58,829 nucleotides of DNA. It comes from Mycolicibacterium vaccae NBRC 14118 = CIP 105934. GTDB taxonomy: Bacteria; Actinomycetota; Actinomycetes; Mycobacteriales; Mycobacteriaceae. The translations under genes were made by a program, and so were the position numbers. The stretch covers positions 1 through 58,829 of the forward strand of contig NZ_BCRS01000015.1 in assembly GCF_001552715.1 (NCBI RefSeq), in the 5' to 3' direction. Shown here piece by piece: positions 1 through 9,886 of this stretch. Below the pieces are notes generated by a model, which saw only the letters and a program-made list of their open reading frames with translations, did not search any database and was not told the origin of the DNA. Every line of letters starts with the position of its first letter. Within the stretch, counting starts at the first letter, position 1.

Positions 1-737
1 GGCTGGGGGAGCCGGGCCCGGGCGAGCTCGGGGTCCGCGACGGCCTGCTGATCGACAACGCGTTCGGCGACGGCGTGGTGCTGGCCGCCGCCGACACCAT
101 CGCGGTCGCCGGGCCCGTCGGGGTGCTCGACGCGCTCGCCGCCGCTGCGCTGGCCAGGGCGGTCGACGTTCCGGCCGCCGCGATCGCCACGGCCCTGGCG
201 ACCTTCGAGGTGGGCAGGCACCGCGCGGAGGTCGTCGCCGTCGCCGAGGACATCACCTACGTCGACGACTCCAAGGCCACCAACCCGCACGCCGCGCAGG
301 CGTCGATCACCGCGTTCCGGCGGGTGGTGTGGGTGGCCGGCGGCATGCTCAAGGGCGCGTCGGTCGACGAGCTCGTCGCCGCGACCGCCGACCGGCTGGC
401 CGGAGTCGTGTTGATCGGCCGGGACCGCGCGGTGGTCGCCGAGGCGTTATCGCGACACGCGCCGGATGTCCCCGTCGCGGAGGTTGTGACAGGGGAGGAT
501 TCTGTGATGCTTGAGAAAGATGAGTCAGGTGTTACTCGTGTGACTCGAGTGAAACCGGTTGGTGAGCAGGCACCGGCCGAGGCGTTGATGGGGGCCGTGG
601 TCGCCGCGGCGCGCGACCTGGCCGGGCCCGGGGACACGGTGCTGCTCGCGCCGGCCGGGGCGTCATTCGACCAGTTCACCGGGTACGGCCATCGCGGTGA
701 CGCGTTCGCCACCGCGGTCCGCGCCGCACTCAGGTAG
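1..737 (+). CDS. murD: UDP-N-acetylmuramoylalanine--D-glutamate ligase, 3' part (5' end outside window)
   Basis: MurD adds D-glutamate to UDP-MurNAc-L-Ala in cytoplasmic peptidoglycan precursor synthesis. The frame is open from the window edge (first full codon at 3), so only about the last 244 residues are seen. They include the end of the central ATPase domain and the C-terminal ligase domain with the [10 protein letters not shown] signature near 266-297 and a conserved [12 protein letters not shown] near the end. The GTG at 75 is an internal codon, not the start. Bases 481-556 encode a low-GC stretch with codons unlike the rest of the gene, in a loop that is also variable in M. tuberculosis MurD. 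ftsW starts 14 bp downstream, so the two are probably co-transcribed. Confidence 0.95.
   Translation, partial: LGEPGPGELGVRDGLLIDNAFGDGVVLAAADTIAVAGPVGVLDALAAAALARAVDVPAAAIATALATFEVGRHRAEVVAVAEDITYVDDSKATNPHAAQASITAFRRVVWVAGGMLKGASVDELVAATADRLAGVVLIGRDRAVVAEALSRHAPDVPVAEVVTGEDSVMLEKDESGVTRVTRVKPVGEQAPAEALMGAVVAAARDLAGPGDTVLLAPAGASFDQFTGYGHRGDAFATAVRAALR
529..546. repeat. 9-bp-spaced tandem repeat inside murD (GTGTTACTC / GTGTGACTC)
   Basis: Two copies of GTGTNACTC start at 529 and 538, exactly 9 bp apart, within the AT-rich patch of murD. On the minus strand they read GAGTCACAC and GAGTAACAC, resembling the perfect AGTCACACC tandem repeat at 8641-8658. The spacing resembles the direct-repeat sites described for the mycobacterial response regulator MtrA. 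Binding is inference only. Confidence 0.4.
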
Positions 738-751
738 CGGGCGGACCGCAC

Positions 752-2332
752 GTGAGCAGCATTCTGCAGCGGCTGCGCAGCCGTCGCGCGAACCCGGCCA
801 CCGATCCCGAGACGGTGACCGGCGGAACCTCCGCCGCCGCCGCACTGCACCTCCCGCGCACCCGCGTCGGTGCCTGGCTGGGCCGGCCGATGACCTCGTT
901 CCACCTGATCGTCGCCGTCACCGCGCTGCTGATCACCATGGGCCTGACCATGGTGCTCTCGGCGTCGGGGGTGTACTCCTACGACCAGGACGGCTCGCCC
1001 TGGTCGGTGTTCGCCAAGCAGGTGCTCTGGACGATCGTCGGCCTGTTCGCGTTCTATGTCGCACTGCGGACCCCCATCGCCGTGATGCGGCGGTTCGCGT
1101 TCGCCGGGTTCGCGTTCACCATCGTGCTGCTGGTCCTGGTGCTCATCCCCGGTATCGGCCAGGTGGCCAACGGTTCCCGCGGCTGGTTCGTGGTGGCAGG
1201 GCTGTCCATGCAGCCTTCAGAGCTGGCCAAGATCGCCCTGGCGATCTGGGGCGCGCACCTGCTGGCCGCCCGCCGGATGGAGCACGCGAGCCTGCGCGAG
1301 ATGCTGGTGCCGCTGGTGCCTGCCGCGGTGATCGCGTTGGCGTTGATCGTCGCCCAGCCCGACCTCGGGCAGACGCTGTCGATGGGTGTGATCCTGCTGG
1401 GTCTGCTCTGGTACGCGGGCCTGCCGCTGCGGGTGTTCCTCACCTCGCTGGGCGCGGTGATGGTCTCGGGTCTGGTGCTCGCACTCGCAGAGGGTTACCG
1501 GTCGGCCCGAGTGCAGTCCTGGCTGAACCCGGGCGCAGACACCCAGGGCGCGGGATATCAGGCGCGCCAGGCCCGGTTCGCGCTGGCCAACGGCGGGGTG
1601 TTCGGTGACGGCCTGGGCCAGGGCGCCGCGAAGTGGAACTATCTGCCCAACGCCCACAACGACTTCATCTTCGCGATCATCGGCGAGGAACTCGGGTTCG
1701 TCGGCGCGGCGGGTCTGCTGCTGCTGTTCGGCCTGTTCGCCTACACCGGCATGCGCATCGCGCGTCGCTCGGCCGACCCGTTCCTCAAGCTGCTCACCGC
1801 GACGGCCACGCTGTGGATCCTGTCGCAGGTGTTCATCAACGTCGGCTACGTGGTGGGTCTGCTCCCGGTGACCGGCCTTCAGCTGCCGCTGATCTCGGCG
1901 GGCGGCACGTCGACGGCCACCACCCTGCTGATGATCGGGATCATGGCCAACGCCGCCCGGCACGAACCGGAAGCGGTCGCGGCGCTGCGCGCGGGCCGGG
2001 ACGACCGGGTCAACCGGCTGCTGCGGCTGCCGTTGCCTGCGCCGTATGTGCCGACCCGCACCGAAGCGCTGCGTGACCGGCTGCGCAGGCGGCCCCGGAC
2101 CGAGGCGCCCGCCGGATCCAGCAAGCCGGCCAGGTCCGCCAAGTCCGCCAAGGCAGGTAAATCAGCCAAGGCGGGCAAATCCGGCAAGGCCGCCGAGCGG
2201 CAGGAGCGCCGGTCCGGCCGGGCCGCCGGCGGGCACCCGGTGCGGTCGGGCAGGTCCTCCGGCGGCTACGGTGATACCCGGCGTAATCAGGGCCGTCGGG
2301 CCCGTGCATTGGAAGGTCAGCGTTACGGGTGA
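752..2332 (+). CDS. ftsW: Lipid II polymerase FtsW (SEDS family)
   Basis: FtsW is the septal SEDS-family peptidoglycan glycosyltransferase that works with a class B penicillin-binding protein at the divisome. The 526-residue protein has a cytoplasmic N-terminus of about 45 residues, then about ten membrane spans from [18 protein letters not shown] to about residue 390. The family stretch [15 protein letters not shown] and the signature [16 protein letters not shown] are present. The last 90 residues are cytoplasmic and rich in Lys, Ala, Arg and Ser, with several short GKSAKA-type repeats, longer than in most bacterial FtsW. The GTG at 752 is 14 bp after murD; the stop overlaps the murG start (GTGA), implying translational coupling. 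Confidence 0.96.
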   Translation: MSSILQRLRSRRANPATDPETVTGGTSAAAALHLPRTRVGAWLGRPMTSFHLIVAVTALLITMGLTMVLSASGVYSYDQDGSPWSVFAKQVLWTIVGLFAFYVALRTPIAVMRRFAFAGFAFTIVLLVLVLIPGIGQVANGSRGWFVVAGLSMQPSELAKIALAIWGAHLLAARRMEHASLREMLVPLVPAAVIALALIVAQPDLGQTLSMGVILLGLLWYAGLPLRVFLTSLGAVMVSGLVLALAEGYRSARVQSWLNPGADTQGAGYQARQARFALANGGVFGDGLGQGAAKWNYLPNAHNDFIFAIIGEELGFVGAAGLLLLFGLFAYTGMRIARRSADPFLKLLTATATLWILSQVFINVGYVVGLLPVTGLQLPLISAGGTSTATTLLMIGIMANAARHEPEAVAALRAGRDDRVNRLLRLPLPAPYVPTRTEALRDRLRRRPRTEAPAGSSKPARSAKSAKAGKSAKAGKSGKAAERQERRSGRAAGGHPVRSGRSSGGYGDTRRNQGRRARALEGQRYG

Positions 2333-3495
2333 CAGGGATCTCGGTCCCGGCGGGGCAGGAGCGGAGCGACCGGGGAATCTCTGTGGTTCTTGCCGGTGGT
2401 GGCACGGCGGGCCACGTCGAACCCGCGATGGCGGTGGCCGACGCGCTGACCGCACTGCACCCGGGCGTACGGATCACCGCGCTGGGCACCGCGCGCGGCC
2501 TGGAGACCCGGCTGGTGCCGCAACGCGGATACGACCTTGAGCTGATCACCCCGGTGCCGCTGCCGCGCAAGCCGTCGGCAGACCTGCTCAAGTTGCCGTT
2601 GCGGGTCCGCCGCGCGGTGCGCGAGACACGCGCGGTGCTCGACGGCGTCGACGCCGACGTGGTGATCGGCTTCGGCGGCTACGTCGCGCTGCCCGCATAT
2701 CTGGCCGCCCGCAGCACCCGTCCCAGCCGGCGGATCCCGGTGGTGGTGCACGAGGCCAACGCCAGTGCGGGCTGGGCCAACAAGGTCGGCGCCCGCTCGG
2801 CCCAGCGGGTGCTCTCGGCGGTGCCCGATCCGGGACTGCCGCACGTCGAGGTGGTGGGCGTGCCGGTGCGGGAGGCGATCACCGTGCTGGACCGGATGGC
2901 GCTGCGCGCGGAGGCCAGGGCCTACTTCGGGTTCGCGCCCGACGCCAGGGTGCTGCTGGTGTTCGGCGGCTCGCAGGGCGCGCAGTCACTCAACCGGGCG
3001 GTCTCGGGTGCCGCGGAAAAGCTTGCTCAACAAGGCATTTCGGTGCTGCACGCGCACGGGCCGAAGAACGTCCTCGAGCTGCGCACGCCGCAGTCCGGGG
3101 AGCCGCCGTATGTCGCGGTGCCGTACCTGGACCGGATGGACCTGGCCTACGCGGCAGCCGATCTCGCGATATGCCGGTCGGGGGCGATGACCGTCGCCGA
3201 GGTCACCGCCGTCGGGCTGCCCGCGATCTATGTCCCGCTTCCCATCGGCAACGGTGAGCAACGGCTCAACGCGCTGCCGGTGGTCGAGGCCGGTGGCGGC
3301 ATCGTCGTCGACGACCGTTCGCTGACACCGGAATTCGTGGCGGGCACGGTGCCCGGGCTGCTCAATGACGCGGATACGCTCAACGCCATGACCGCGGCGG
3401 CCGCGCTGGCCGGACACCGTGACGCGGCGCGACGGGTGGCCGAGGTGGCCCTGGAGGTCGCGCGCCACGCAGGCGACCGGCGGGTGCGGCGATGA
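2329..3495 (+). CDS. murG: UDP-N-acetylglucosamine:lipid I transferase MurG
   Basis: MurG transfers GlcNAc from UDP-GlcNAc onto lipid I to make lipid II on the inner membrane face. The 388-residue GT-B protein shows the N-terminal glycine-rich loop [19 protein letters not shown] (residues 22-40), the linker-region [12 protein letters not shown], and the C-terminal UDP-GlcNAc site with [11 protein letters not shown] and the [18 protein letters not shown] stretch. The chosen GTG overlaps the ftsW stop. It gives an N-terminal lead of about 20 residues before the conserved core, so a start slightly further in is possible. The 3' end overlaps murC by 4 bp. Confidence 0.96.
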   Translation: MTGISVPAGQERSDRGISVVLAGGGTAGHVEPAMAVADALTALHPGVRITALGTARGLETRLVPQRGYDLELITPVPLPRKPSADLLKLPLRVRRAVRETRAVLDGVDADVVIGFGGYVALPAYLAARSTRPSRRIPVVVHEANASAGWANKVGARSAQRVLSAVPDPGLPHVEVVGVPVREAITVLDRMALRAEARAYFGFAPDARVLLVFGGSQGAQSLNRAVSGAAEKLAQQGISVLHAHGPKNVLELRTPQSGEPPYVAVPYLDRMDLAYAAADLAICRSGAMTVAEVTAVGLPAIYVPLPIGNGEQRLNALPVVEAGGGIVVDDRSLTPEFVAGTVPGLLNDADTLNAMTAAAALAGHRDAARRVAEVALEVARHAGDRRVRR

Positions 3496-4922
3496 CCACG
3501 CACCGCCATCCCGGCGACCTGCCCCCGGAACTGCACCGGGTGCACATGGTCGGCATCGGCGGCGCAGGCATGTCGGGCATCGCCCGCATCCTGCTCGACC
3601 GCGGCGGGCTGGTGTCGGGGTCGGACGCCAAGGACTCGCGCGGGGTGATCGCGCTGCGCGCCAGGGGCGCGCAGATCCGCATCGGGCACGACCCGACCGC
3701 GCTGGACATGCTGCCCGGCGGGCCCACCGCGGTGGTGACCACCCACGCCGCGATCCCGAAGACCAATCCCGAACTGGTGGAGGCGCACCGGCGCGGCATT
3801 CCGGTCATCCTGCGACCCGCGGTGCTGGCCAAGCTGATGGCCGGGCACACCACGCTGATGGTGACCGGCACGCACGGAAAGACCACCACCACGTCGATGC
3901 TGATCGTCGCGCTGCAGCACTGCGGATTCGACCCGTCGTTCGCGGTCGGCGGAGATCTCGGCGAGGCCGGCACCAACGCCCATCACGGCAGCGGCTCCTG
4001 TTTCGTGGCCGAGGCCGATGAGAGCGACGGATCGCTGCTGGAATACCGCCCCGACATCGTGGTCGTCACCAACATCGAGGCCGACCATCTCGACTTCTTC
4101 GGCAGCGTCGAGGCCTACACCGACGTGTTCGACCAGTTCGCGGCCCGCATCAAACCCGGTGGGGCGCTTGTGGTCTGTGACGATGACCCCGGCGCCCGCG
4201 CGCTCGCGGACCGGGTGTCGGCCACCGGGGTGCGGGTACTGCGCTACGGCAGCGCCGCGGATCTCGACGCGACGCTGGTGGAGTGGACCCAGCAGGGGAC
4301 CGGCGCGGTCGCCGAGATCCGGTTGGCCGGCGAGGACCGGGTCCGCACGATGCGGTTGTCGGTCCCGGGCCGGCACATGGCGCTCAACGCGCTCGGCGCG
4401 CTGCTGGCGGCCCGGGAGGCGGGCGCGGACCTGGACACCGTCCTCGACGGGCTGGCCGGATTCGAAGGTGTGCGCAGGCGTTTCGAGCTGGTGGGCACCG
4501 CCAGCGGGGTCCGGGTCTTCGACGACTACGCCCACCACCCGACCGAGGTCCGGGCCACGCTGACCGCGTTGCGCGCGGTCGTCGAACAGGCGGGTCGAGG
4601 CCGTGCCATCGTGGTGTTCCAGCCCCATTTGTATTCGCGCACCGAGGCTTTCGCGTCGGAATTCGGCGAGGCGCTGAGCGCTGCCGACGCGGTCGTCGTG
4701 CTCGACGTGTACGCGGCCCGGGAGCAACCGCTGGCCGGGATCAGTGGAGGCACCGTCGCCGACGCGGTGTCGGCCCCGGTCACCTACATCCCGGACTTCT
4801 CCGCGGTGGCCGCCCGGGTGGCCGAGATCGTCAGCCCCGGCGACGTGGTGGTCACGATGGGCGCCGGCGACGTGACGCTGCTGGGGCGGGAAATCCTGGC
4901 CGAGGTGGACGCCAGGGCATGA
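3492..4922 (+). CDS. murC: UDP-N-acetylmuramate--L-alanine ligase MurC
   Basis: MurC catalyses the ATP-dependent addition of L-alanine to UDP-MurNAc, the first peptide-stem step. At 476 residues it has normal length. The N-terminal dinucleotide-type domain holds [11 protein letters not shown] (21-31), the ATP loop GTHGKTTTT lies at 126-134, and the C-terminal domain includes the [10 protein letters not shown] ligase signature. The start ATG overlaps the murG stop (ATGA) and the stop overlaps the ftsQ start, so it lies mid-operon. Confidence 0.97.
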   Translation: MTTHRHPGDLPPELHRVHMVGIGGAGMSGIARILLDRGGLVSGSDAKDSRGVIALRARGAQIRIGHDPTALDMLPGGPTAVVTTHAAIPKTNPELVEAHRRGIPVILRPAVLAKLMAGHTTLMVTGTHGKTTTTSMLIVALQHCGFDPSFAVGGDLGEAGTNAHHGSGSCFVAEADESDGSLLEYRPDIVVVTNIEADHLDFFGSVEAYTDVFDQFAARIKPGGALVVCDDDPGARALADRVSATGVRVLRYGSAADLDATLVEWTQQGTGAVAEIRLAGEDRVRTMRLSVPGRHMALNALGALLAAREAGADLDTVLDGLAGFEGVRRRFELVGTASGVRVFDDYAHHPTEVRATLTALRAVVEQAGRGRAIVVFQPHLYSRTEAFASEFGEALSAADAVVVLDVYAAREQPLAGISGGTVADAVSAPVTYIPDFSAVAARVAEIVSPGDVVVTMGAGDVTLLGREILAEVDARA

Positions 4923-5812
4923 CCGAGCCGACCGAGGACGGCCCCGCGATTCCACCGACCGAAACTGCGGCCGAGACCCCGGATGCCGCAGAGGATTTCG
5001 AGGGCCCACGGCGACAGGCCAGGCGCGAACGCGAGGAGCGCCGGGCCGCGCAGGCCAGGGCCACGGCCATCGAGCAGGCCCGCAGAGAGGCCAAGCGGCG
5101 GGCGATGGGCACCCCGGCGCCGGAGACCAGGACGCTCGGGCGGGGCACCGTCCGCGGACTCAAGGTGCTGATGTGGACCGTGGTCGCCGCGGTCCTGGTG
5201 GTGGGGATGGGTCTGCTGCTGTACTTCACGCCGATCATGTCGGTGCGCAGTGTCGTGGTGGTCGGGGTGGGGGCGGTCACCCAGGACGAGGTGGTGTCGG
5301 CGGCCGGCGTCACGTCGGGCACGCCGCTGCTGCAGGTCGACACCGACACCGTCGCCGAGCGGGTGGCCGGCATCCGCCGGATCGCCTCCGCCCGTGTGCA
5401 GCGCCAGTATCCGTCGACCCTGCGGATCACGATCGTCGAACGGGTTCCCGTGGTGCTCAGGGACTATCCCGACGGGGTGCACCTGTTCGACCGCGACGGG
5501 GTCGACTTCGCCGTCGGTCCGCCGCCGCCGGGCATCCCGTACCTGGATGCCGAGAACCCCGGGCCCAACGATCCGGCGACCATGGCCGCGCTGCAGGTGA
5601 TGACCTCGCTGCGGCCCGATGTCGCCGTCCAGGTCGGCCGGGTGTCGGCGCCGTCGGTGGCCGCGATCACGCTGACGCTGGTCGACGGGCGCACGGTGGT
5701 GTGGGGGACCACCGACCGCACCGAGGAGAAGGCGCTCAAGTTGGCCGCGCTGCTGACCCAGCCCGGGCAGGTCTACGACGTCTCCAGCCCGGATCTGCCG
5801 ACGGTCAAGTAG
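4919..5812 (+). CDS. ftsQ: Cell division protein FtsQ (DivIB)
   Basis: FtsQ is a single-pass divisome protein that links early and late division proteins. The ATG at 4919 overlaps the murC stop and gives 297 residues. A charged, Arg/Glu-rich cytoplasmic tail of about 80 residues is followed by one membrane span (about 83-103, [16 protein letters not shown]). Next come an extracytoplasmic POTRA domain (about 107-175, from [10 protein letters not shown] to ITIVERVPV) and the FtsQ/DivIB beta domain. The 190-bp gap after it separates it from ftsZ and holds ftsZ control signals. Confidence 0.95.
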   Translation: MTEPTEDGPAIPPTETAAETPDAAEDFEGPRRQARREREERRAAQARATAIEQARREAKRRAMGTPAPETRTLGRGTVRGLKVLMWTVVAAVLVVGMGLLLYFTPIMSVRSVVVVGVGAVTQDEVVSAAGVTSGTPLLQVDTDTVAERVAGIRRIASARVQRQYPSTLRITIVERVPVVLRDYPDGVHLFDRDGVDFAVGPPPPGIPYLDAENPGPNDPATMAALQVMTSLRPDVAVQVGRVSAPSVAAITLTLVDGRTVVWGTTDRTEEKALKLAALLTQPGQVYDVSSPDLPTVK

Positions 5813-6003
5813 TGACGCAGCCGGAATCACTGAATTTTGTCGTGTCGTTTCGGCGCGCCTGCCCAGCGTGCGCGGTGACCACCCCTAACGTTCTGGTTGC
5901 GCGGAACAACTTGACATAACTCTAAGCCTCTTGTTGAGGTTGAGGGTTTGCTCCAGCGGTTATCCGCTTCAAGGACCTACAAACCAGGCAGGAAGGGCGT
6001 TCG
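5813..6003 (+). promoter_or_regulatory. ftsQ-ftsZ intergenic leader with candidate ftsZ promoter and RBS
   Basis: This 191-bp leader is clearly less GC-rich than its neighbours. It contains TTGACA at 5911-5916, a good -35 match, but no strong -10 17 bp downstream (TTGAGG at 5934-5939 is weak). A short hairpin-capable element CCTC-TTGTT-GAGG lies at 5927-5939, and a strong Shine-Dalgarno AGGAAGG at 5990-5996, seven bases before the ATG. Mycobacterial ftsZ is known to have promoters in this position. The exact start sites cannot be read from sequence. Confidence 0.6.
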
Positions 6004-7176
6004 ATGACCCCCCCGCATAATTACCTCGCTGTGATCAAGGTGGTCGGCATCGGCGGCGGCGGCGTCAACGCCGTCAACCGGATGATCGAACAGGGTCTCA
6101 AGGGCGTCGAGTTCATTGCGATCAACACCGACGCGCAGGCGCTGTTGATGAGTGATGCCGACGTCAAACTCGACGTCGGCCGCGATTCCACTCGCGGTCT
6201 CGGCGCGGGCGCGGACCCCGAAGTGGGCCGCAAGGCCGCCGAGGACGCCAAGGACGACATCGAGGAGCTGCTGCGCGGCGCCGACATGGTGTTCGTGACC
6301 GCCGGTGAGGGCGGCGGCACCGGCACCGGCGGCGCGCCGGTGGTGGCGTCGATCGCCCGCAAGCTCGGCGCGCTGACCGTCGGTGTGGTGACACGTCCGT
6401 TCTCGTTCGAGGGCAAGCGGCGCAGCAACCAGGCCGCCGACGGCATCGCGTCGCTGCGCGAGAGCTGCGACACGCTGATCGTCATCCCCAACGACCGGCT
6501 GCTGCAGATGGGTGACGCCGCGGTGTCGCTGATGGACGCGTTCCGCAGCGCGGACGAGGTGCTGCTCAACGGCGTGCAGGGCATCACCGACCTGATCACC
6601 ACCCCGGGTCTGATCAACGTGGACTTCGCCGACGTCAAGGGCGTCATGAGCTCCGCGGGCACCGCGCTGATGGGTATCGGCTCGGCGCGCGGAGACGGCC
6701 GGGCGCTCAAGGCCGCCGAGATCGCGATCAACTCCCCGCTGCTGGAAGCCTCGATGGAGGGTGCCCAGGGCGTGCTGCTGTCGGTGGCCGGCGGCAGCGA
6801 CCTGGGCCTGTTCGAGATCAACGAGGCCGCCTCGCTGGTGCAGGAAGCGGCCCATCCCGAGGCCAACATCATCTTCGGCACCGTCATCGACGACTCGCTC
6901 GGCGACGAGGTCCGCGTCACGGTCATCGCCGCGGGCTTCGACGCCGCGGGACCCGGACGCAAGCCGGTCACCGGTGAGGCCGCCGCCGCGGCGGCGCCGA
7001 ACCAGCCGATCGCGCCGGGTAAGGCCGGTCGGGTGAACTCGTCGATCTTCGATCCGGCCGATCCGGCGAGCGTGCCCGCCGGGCACACCAACGGCGCGAC
7101 GGTGCGGATCGGCGGCGGTGACGACGGCGGTATCTCCGACGACGACGTCGACGTGCCGCCGTTCATGCGCCACTGA
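6004..7176 (+). CDS. ftsZ: Cell division GTPase FtsZ
   Basis: FtsZ is the tubulin homologue that polymerises into the Z-ring at the septum. The 390-residue protein shows the tubulin signature GGGTGTG at 103-109, the T7 synergy-loop stretch [12 protein letters not shown], and a conserved acidic C-terminal tail ending [12 protein letters not shown], the docking peptide for SepF, FtsW and others. The sequence is nearly the M. tuberculosis one throughout the GTPase core; the linker at about 315-375 is the variable part. It is preceded by its own leader and a strong ribosome site, and pgeF follows after 20 bp. Confidence 0.98.
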   Translation: MTPPHNYLAVIKVVGIGGGGVNAVNRMIEQGLKGVEFIAINTDAQALLMSDADVKLDVGRDSTRGLGAGADPEVGRKAAEDAKDDIEELLRGADMVFVTAGEGGGTGTGGAPVVASIARKLGALTVGVVTRPFSFEGKRRSNQAADGIASLRESCDTLIVIPNDRLLQMGDAAVSLMDAFRSADEVLLNGVQGITDLITTPGLINVDFADVKGVMSSAGTALMGIGSARGDGRALKAAEIAINSPLLEASMEGAQGVLLSVAGGSDLGLFEINEAASLVQEAAHPEANIIFGTVIDDSLGDEVRVTVIAAGFDAAGPGRKPVTGEAAAAAAPNQPIAPGKAGRVNSSIFDPADPASVPAGHTNGATVRIGGGDDGGISDDDVDVPPFMRH

Positions 7177-7196
7177 GCGGCCGGAGGGTCCCGCCC

Positions 7197-7907
7197 GTGA
7201 CATTCCGGGTCAGACGCGTGACCACCACCCGCGCGGGTGGTGTCTCCAAACCGCCGTTCGCGACCTTCAACCTCGGCGACCACGTCGGTGACGCACCGGC
7301 CGCGGTCGCGGCCAACCGGCGCCGGCTCGCCGCCACCCTCGGGTTGGGCGACCGCATCGTGTGGATGAACCAGGTGCACAGCGCCGACGTCGCCGTGGTC
7401 GACCGCGCCGGTGAGACGGTCGAGGCCACCGACGGGCTGGTGACCACCACCCCGGGACTGGGGCTGGCGGTGGTGACCGCCGACTGCGTGCCGGTGCTGA
7501 TGGCAGACGCGCGCGCCGGGGTCGTCGCCGCGGTGCACGCGGGCCGGGTGGGCGCCGCGGCGGGCATCGTCGCCCGGGCACTGCACACCATGACCCGCCT
7601 CGGAGCCCATGTCGAGGACGTGTCGGTGCTGCTCGGCCCCGCGGTCAGCGGCCGCAACTACGAGGTGCCCGAGCAGATGGCCGCCGAGGTCGAGCGCGCA
7701 CTGCCGGGCAGCCGCACCACGACGCACCGCGGAACGCCGGGGCTCGATCTGCGTGCCGGCATCGCGGCCCAGCTGCGCGCGCTCGGCGTCCGGTCGGTCG
7801 ACGTGGACCCCCGGTGCACGGTTGAGGACGCGAAACTGTTCAGTCACCGTCGCGACGCGCCGACCGGGCGGATGGCCTCGGTGATCTGGCTGGAGCCCGC
7901 GCCATGA
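7197..7907 (+). CDS. pgeF: YfiH/PgeF family protein (multicopper polyphenol oxidase-like fold)
   Basis: The protein belongs to the YfiH/LACC1 family (old DUF152), formerly called laccase-like. E. coli YfiH edits mis-incorporated UDP-MurNAc-L-Ser, and family members act on purine nucleosides. The 236-residue protein has the diagnostic VTADCVPVLMAD and AAVHAGRVGAAAG segments around residues 96-125, where the conserved Cys and His form the metal-type active site. It starts at GTG 7197, 20 bp after ftsZ, and its stop overlaps the next ATG. Its place in the dcw cluster fits a peptidoglycan quality-control role, although that is not proven for mycobacteria. Confidence 0.9.
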   Translation: MTFRVRRVTTTRAGGVSKPPFATFNLGDHVGDAPAAVAANRRRLAATLGLGDRIVWMNQVHSADVAVVDRAGETVEATDGLVTTTPGLGLAVVTADCVPVLMADARAGVVAAVHAGRVGAAAGIVARALHTMTRLGAHVEDVSVLLGPAVSGRNYEVPEQMAAEVERALPGSRTTTHRGTPGLDLRAGIAAQLRALGVRSVDVDPRCTVEDAKLFSHRRDAPTGRMASVIWLEPAP

Positions 7908-8725
7908 CGCGCGAGGAGGAGCTCGGCCGAGCGCTGCGTGGGCTGCAGGACCGGGTCGCGCGCGCCGCCGAGACCGCGGGTCGCGACGCCGGCGAGATCG
8001 AACTGCTGCCGGTGACCAAGTTCTTCCCGGCCACCGACGTGGTCGCGCTGTACCGACTGGGGTGCTCGGCCTTCGGGGAGTCCCGCGACCAGGAGGCGAC
8101 CGCCAAGATCGCGGAGGTCGGCGAACTCGTCGGGGGAGCACCGCTGCGCTGGCACATGATCGGGCGGATCCAGCGCAACAAGGCGCGGTCGGTGGCCCGC
8201 TGGGCCTACGCGGCGCACTCGGTGGACAGCTCCAAGGTGATCGCGGCGTTGGACCGGGCCGCCGCAGAGGCGCTGGACGACGGGCTGCGGACCGCGCCGC
8301 TGCGGGTGTTTCTACAGATCAGTTTGGACGGGGACGAGAGCAGGGGCGGCGTCGACGTCGCCGCCTCGGGCCGGGTCGACGACCTGTGCGGCGCGATCGA
8401 CGCCGCGCCCGGTCTGGAGTTCGTCGGGCTGATGGCGGTTCCGCCGCTGAACTCCGATGCCGGCGAAGCGTTCGCCCGGTTGGAGCAGGAGCGTGACCGG
8501 GTACAACGCGGTTATCAGCAACGTCTCGGGCTGTCCGCCGGCATGTCCGGCGATCTCGAAACGGCGATCCGACACGGATCTACTTGTGTGCGTGTCGGTA
8601 CCGCGCTCCTGGGATCGCGACCGCTAACGTCACCGGAAGTAGTCACACCAGTCACACCGTCATCACAGACACCAAACTTGCCGAACTTTCCTGAGTCTTC
8701 TCCGCACGAAGGGTCCTCACAATGA
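7904..8725 (+). CDS. YggS/YlmE family PLP-binding homeostasis protein with a C-terminal extension
   Basis: This is a fold-type III PLP-binding protein of the YggS/PLPBP family, which buffers free pyridoxal phosphate. The PLP lysine lies in [10 protein letters not shown] (about residue 31). Residues up to about 240 cover the usual family length. The last 33 residues, rich in Thr, Ser and Pro, are extra, and their codons are AT-rich. That tail overlaps a tandem repeat (8641-8658) about 80 bp before sepF, so it may have formed by reading through a promoter. The ATG overlaps the pgeF stop and the TGA overlaps the sepF ATG. Confidence 0.9.
   Translation: MTREEELGRALRGLQDRVARAAETAGRDAGEIELLPVTKFFPATDVVALYRLGCSAFGESRDQEATAKIAEVGELVGGAPLRWHMIGRIQRNKARSVARWAYAAHSVDSSKVIAALDRAAAEALDDGLRTAPLRVFLQISLDGDESRGGVDVAASGRVDDLCGAIDAAPGLEFVGLMAVPPLNSDAGEAFARLEQERDRVQRGYQQRLGLSAGMSGDLETAIRHGSTCVRVGTALLGSRPLTSPEVVTPVTPSSQTPNLPNFPESSPHEGSSQ
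8641..8658. repeat. Perfect tandem repeat AGTCACACC x2 upstream of sepF
   Basis: AGTCACACC occurs twice head to tail inside the 3' end of the yggS-like gene, in a distinctly AT-rich stretch. A looser third copy (GTCATCACAG) follows. It lies 64 bp before the sepF ATG at 8722. A 9-bp direct repeat of GTCACA-type half-sites is the published form of MtrA sites in mycobacteria, so a role in sepF control is plausible but untested. Confidence 0.5.
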
Positions 8726-9366
8726 GCACACTGCACAAAGTCAAGGCCTACTTCGGTATGGCGCCGCTGGACGACTACGAGGACGACTACTACGAGGACG
8801 ACGACCGCGCCGCGGGGCGCGGGTACCGGCGTCCCCGCGAGGACCGCTTCGAGGACGAAGGCTACGCGCGCGGCTACGAAGGACCGGCCGACGAGCGGCG
8901 TCGCGAATACGACGAACCGGCTCCCTACCGGGTCGGCTTCGACGACGCCCGCTTCGAGCCGCGTTTGCGCGGCCCGCGCGAATTCGACCGCACCCCACCG
9001 CGTTTCGGTGGGATGCGGGGTTCGACGCGCGGCGCACTCGCGATGGACCCGCGGGGGATGGCCGAGCTGTTCGAGGCCGGCAGCCCGTTGGCGAAGATCA
9101 CCACGCTGCGGCCCAAGGACTACAGCGAGGCGCGCACCATCGGCGAGCGCTTCCGCGACGGCACTCCGGTGATCATGGATCTGGTCTCGATGGACAACGC
9201 CGACGCCAAGCGCCTCGTCGACTTCGCCGCCGGGCTGGCCTTCGCGCTGCGCGGCTCGTTCGACAAGGTCGCCACCAAGGTCTTCCTGCTCTCTCCGGCC
9301 GACGTCGACGTGACCGCCGAGCAGCGCAGGCGCATCGCCGAGGCCGGCTTCTACGCCTACCAGTAG
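8722..9366 (+). CDS. sepF: Cell division protein SepF
   Basis: SepF is a membrane-associated FtsZ partner that anchors and bundles Z-ring filaments and is essential in mycobacteria, which lack FtsA. The 214-residue protein starts with an amphipathic membrane-targeting helix ([13 protein letters not shown]). It continues with a long, very acidic and Tyr/Arg-rich linker (about 15-100) and ends in the conserved SepF globular domain (about 118-214, including [19 protein letters not shown] and [16 protein letters not shown]). The ATG overlaps the preceding stop codon. Confidence 0.96.
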   Translation: MSTLHKVKAYFGMAPLDDYEDDYYEDDDRAAGRGYRRPREDRFEDEGYARGYEGPADERRREYDEPAPYRVGFDDARFEPRLRGPREFDRTPPRFGGMRGSTRGALAMDPRGMAELFEAGSPLAKITTLRPKDYSEARTIGERFRDGTPVIMDLVSMDNADAKRLVDFAAGLAFALRGSFDKVATKVFLLSPADVDVTAEQRRRIAEAGFYAYQ

Positions 9367-9450
9367 CCACCCCGGGCACCCCGGGTAGGCTGGCGGCGTC
9401 GCGCGGGCGTTGTCGGCTCGAAGCGACCCGGGCTGCGTCCGCAGCCTGTA

Positions 9451-9463
9451 GTCAAAGTCACAC
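9451..9463 (+). promoter_or_regulatory. GTCAAA-GTCACA element before yggT
   Basis: GTCAAA (9451-9456) abuts GTCACA (9457-9462), giving AGTCACAC again in the sepF-yggT gap, 26 bp before the yggT start. It resembles the repeats at 529 and 8641 but with 6-bp spacing. A single 8-mer match is not significant by itself; the shared position before division genes is why it is listed. Confidence 0.25.
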
Positions 9464-9488
9464 ATCTGCCTGAGTGAGGTCGGCTTCG

Positions 9489-9779
9489 TTGGCGCTCTTC
9501 TTCGAGATCCTGGGTTTCGCGCTGTTCGTTTTCTGGCTCCTGCTGATCGCCCGGGTCGTGGTCGAGTTCATCCGTTCGTTCAGCCGGGACTGGCATCCGC
9601 GCGGCGCCACGGTCGTGATCCTGGAGATCATCATGTCGCTGACCGACCCGCCGGTGAAGCTGCTGCGACGCCTGATTCCGCAGCTCACGATCGGTGCGGT
9701 GCGTTTCGACCTGTCCATCATGGTGCTGCTGCTGCTCGCGTTCATCGGCATGCAGCTCGCGTTCGGGGCGGCGGTCTGA
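9489..9779 (+). CDS. YggT-family membrane protein (Rv2146c-like)
   Basis: This is a small membrane protein of the YggT family, a standard neighbour of sepF and wag31. The TTG at 9489 gives 96 residues beginning MALFFEILGFALF, which matches the usual family start and length. The upstream in-frame GTG at 9474 would add five residues and spoil the ribosome site (GAGTGAGG just upstream). Two hydrophobic segments flank a basic loop (FIRSFSRDWHPRG) and the conserved VKLLRRLIPQLTIG. The molecular role is unknown; co-occurrence suggests envelope growth or division. Confidence 0.88.
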   Translation: MALFFEILGFALFVFWLLLIARVVVEFIRSFSRDWHPRGATVVILEIIMSLTDPPVKLLRRLIPQLTIGAVRFDLSIMVLLLLAFIGMQLAFGAAV

Positions 9780-9886
9780 CCGCAGGCCGGCGGCGTGGTG
9801 AAACCGCGGCACCGGACGCTGGGCGTCACCAGCGGAATGTCGGGTTCGGATATTAATTATCGACCTCGCCTGCAACCGCCGGGTCA

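Noticed and set aside
3228..5009. Minus-strand open frame of about 593 codons opposite murC and ftsQ
   Set aside because: Shadow of conserved genes; no start context and no domain.
9367..9390. CCCGGG repeats after sepF as a terminator or element
   Set aside because: Short GC-rich repeats are common in this composition and there is no U-tract.
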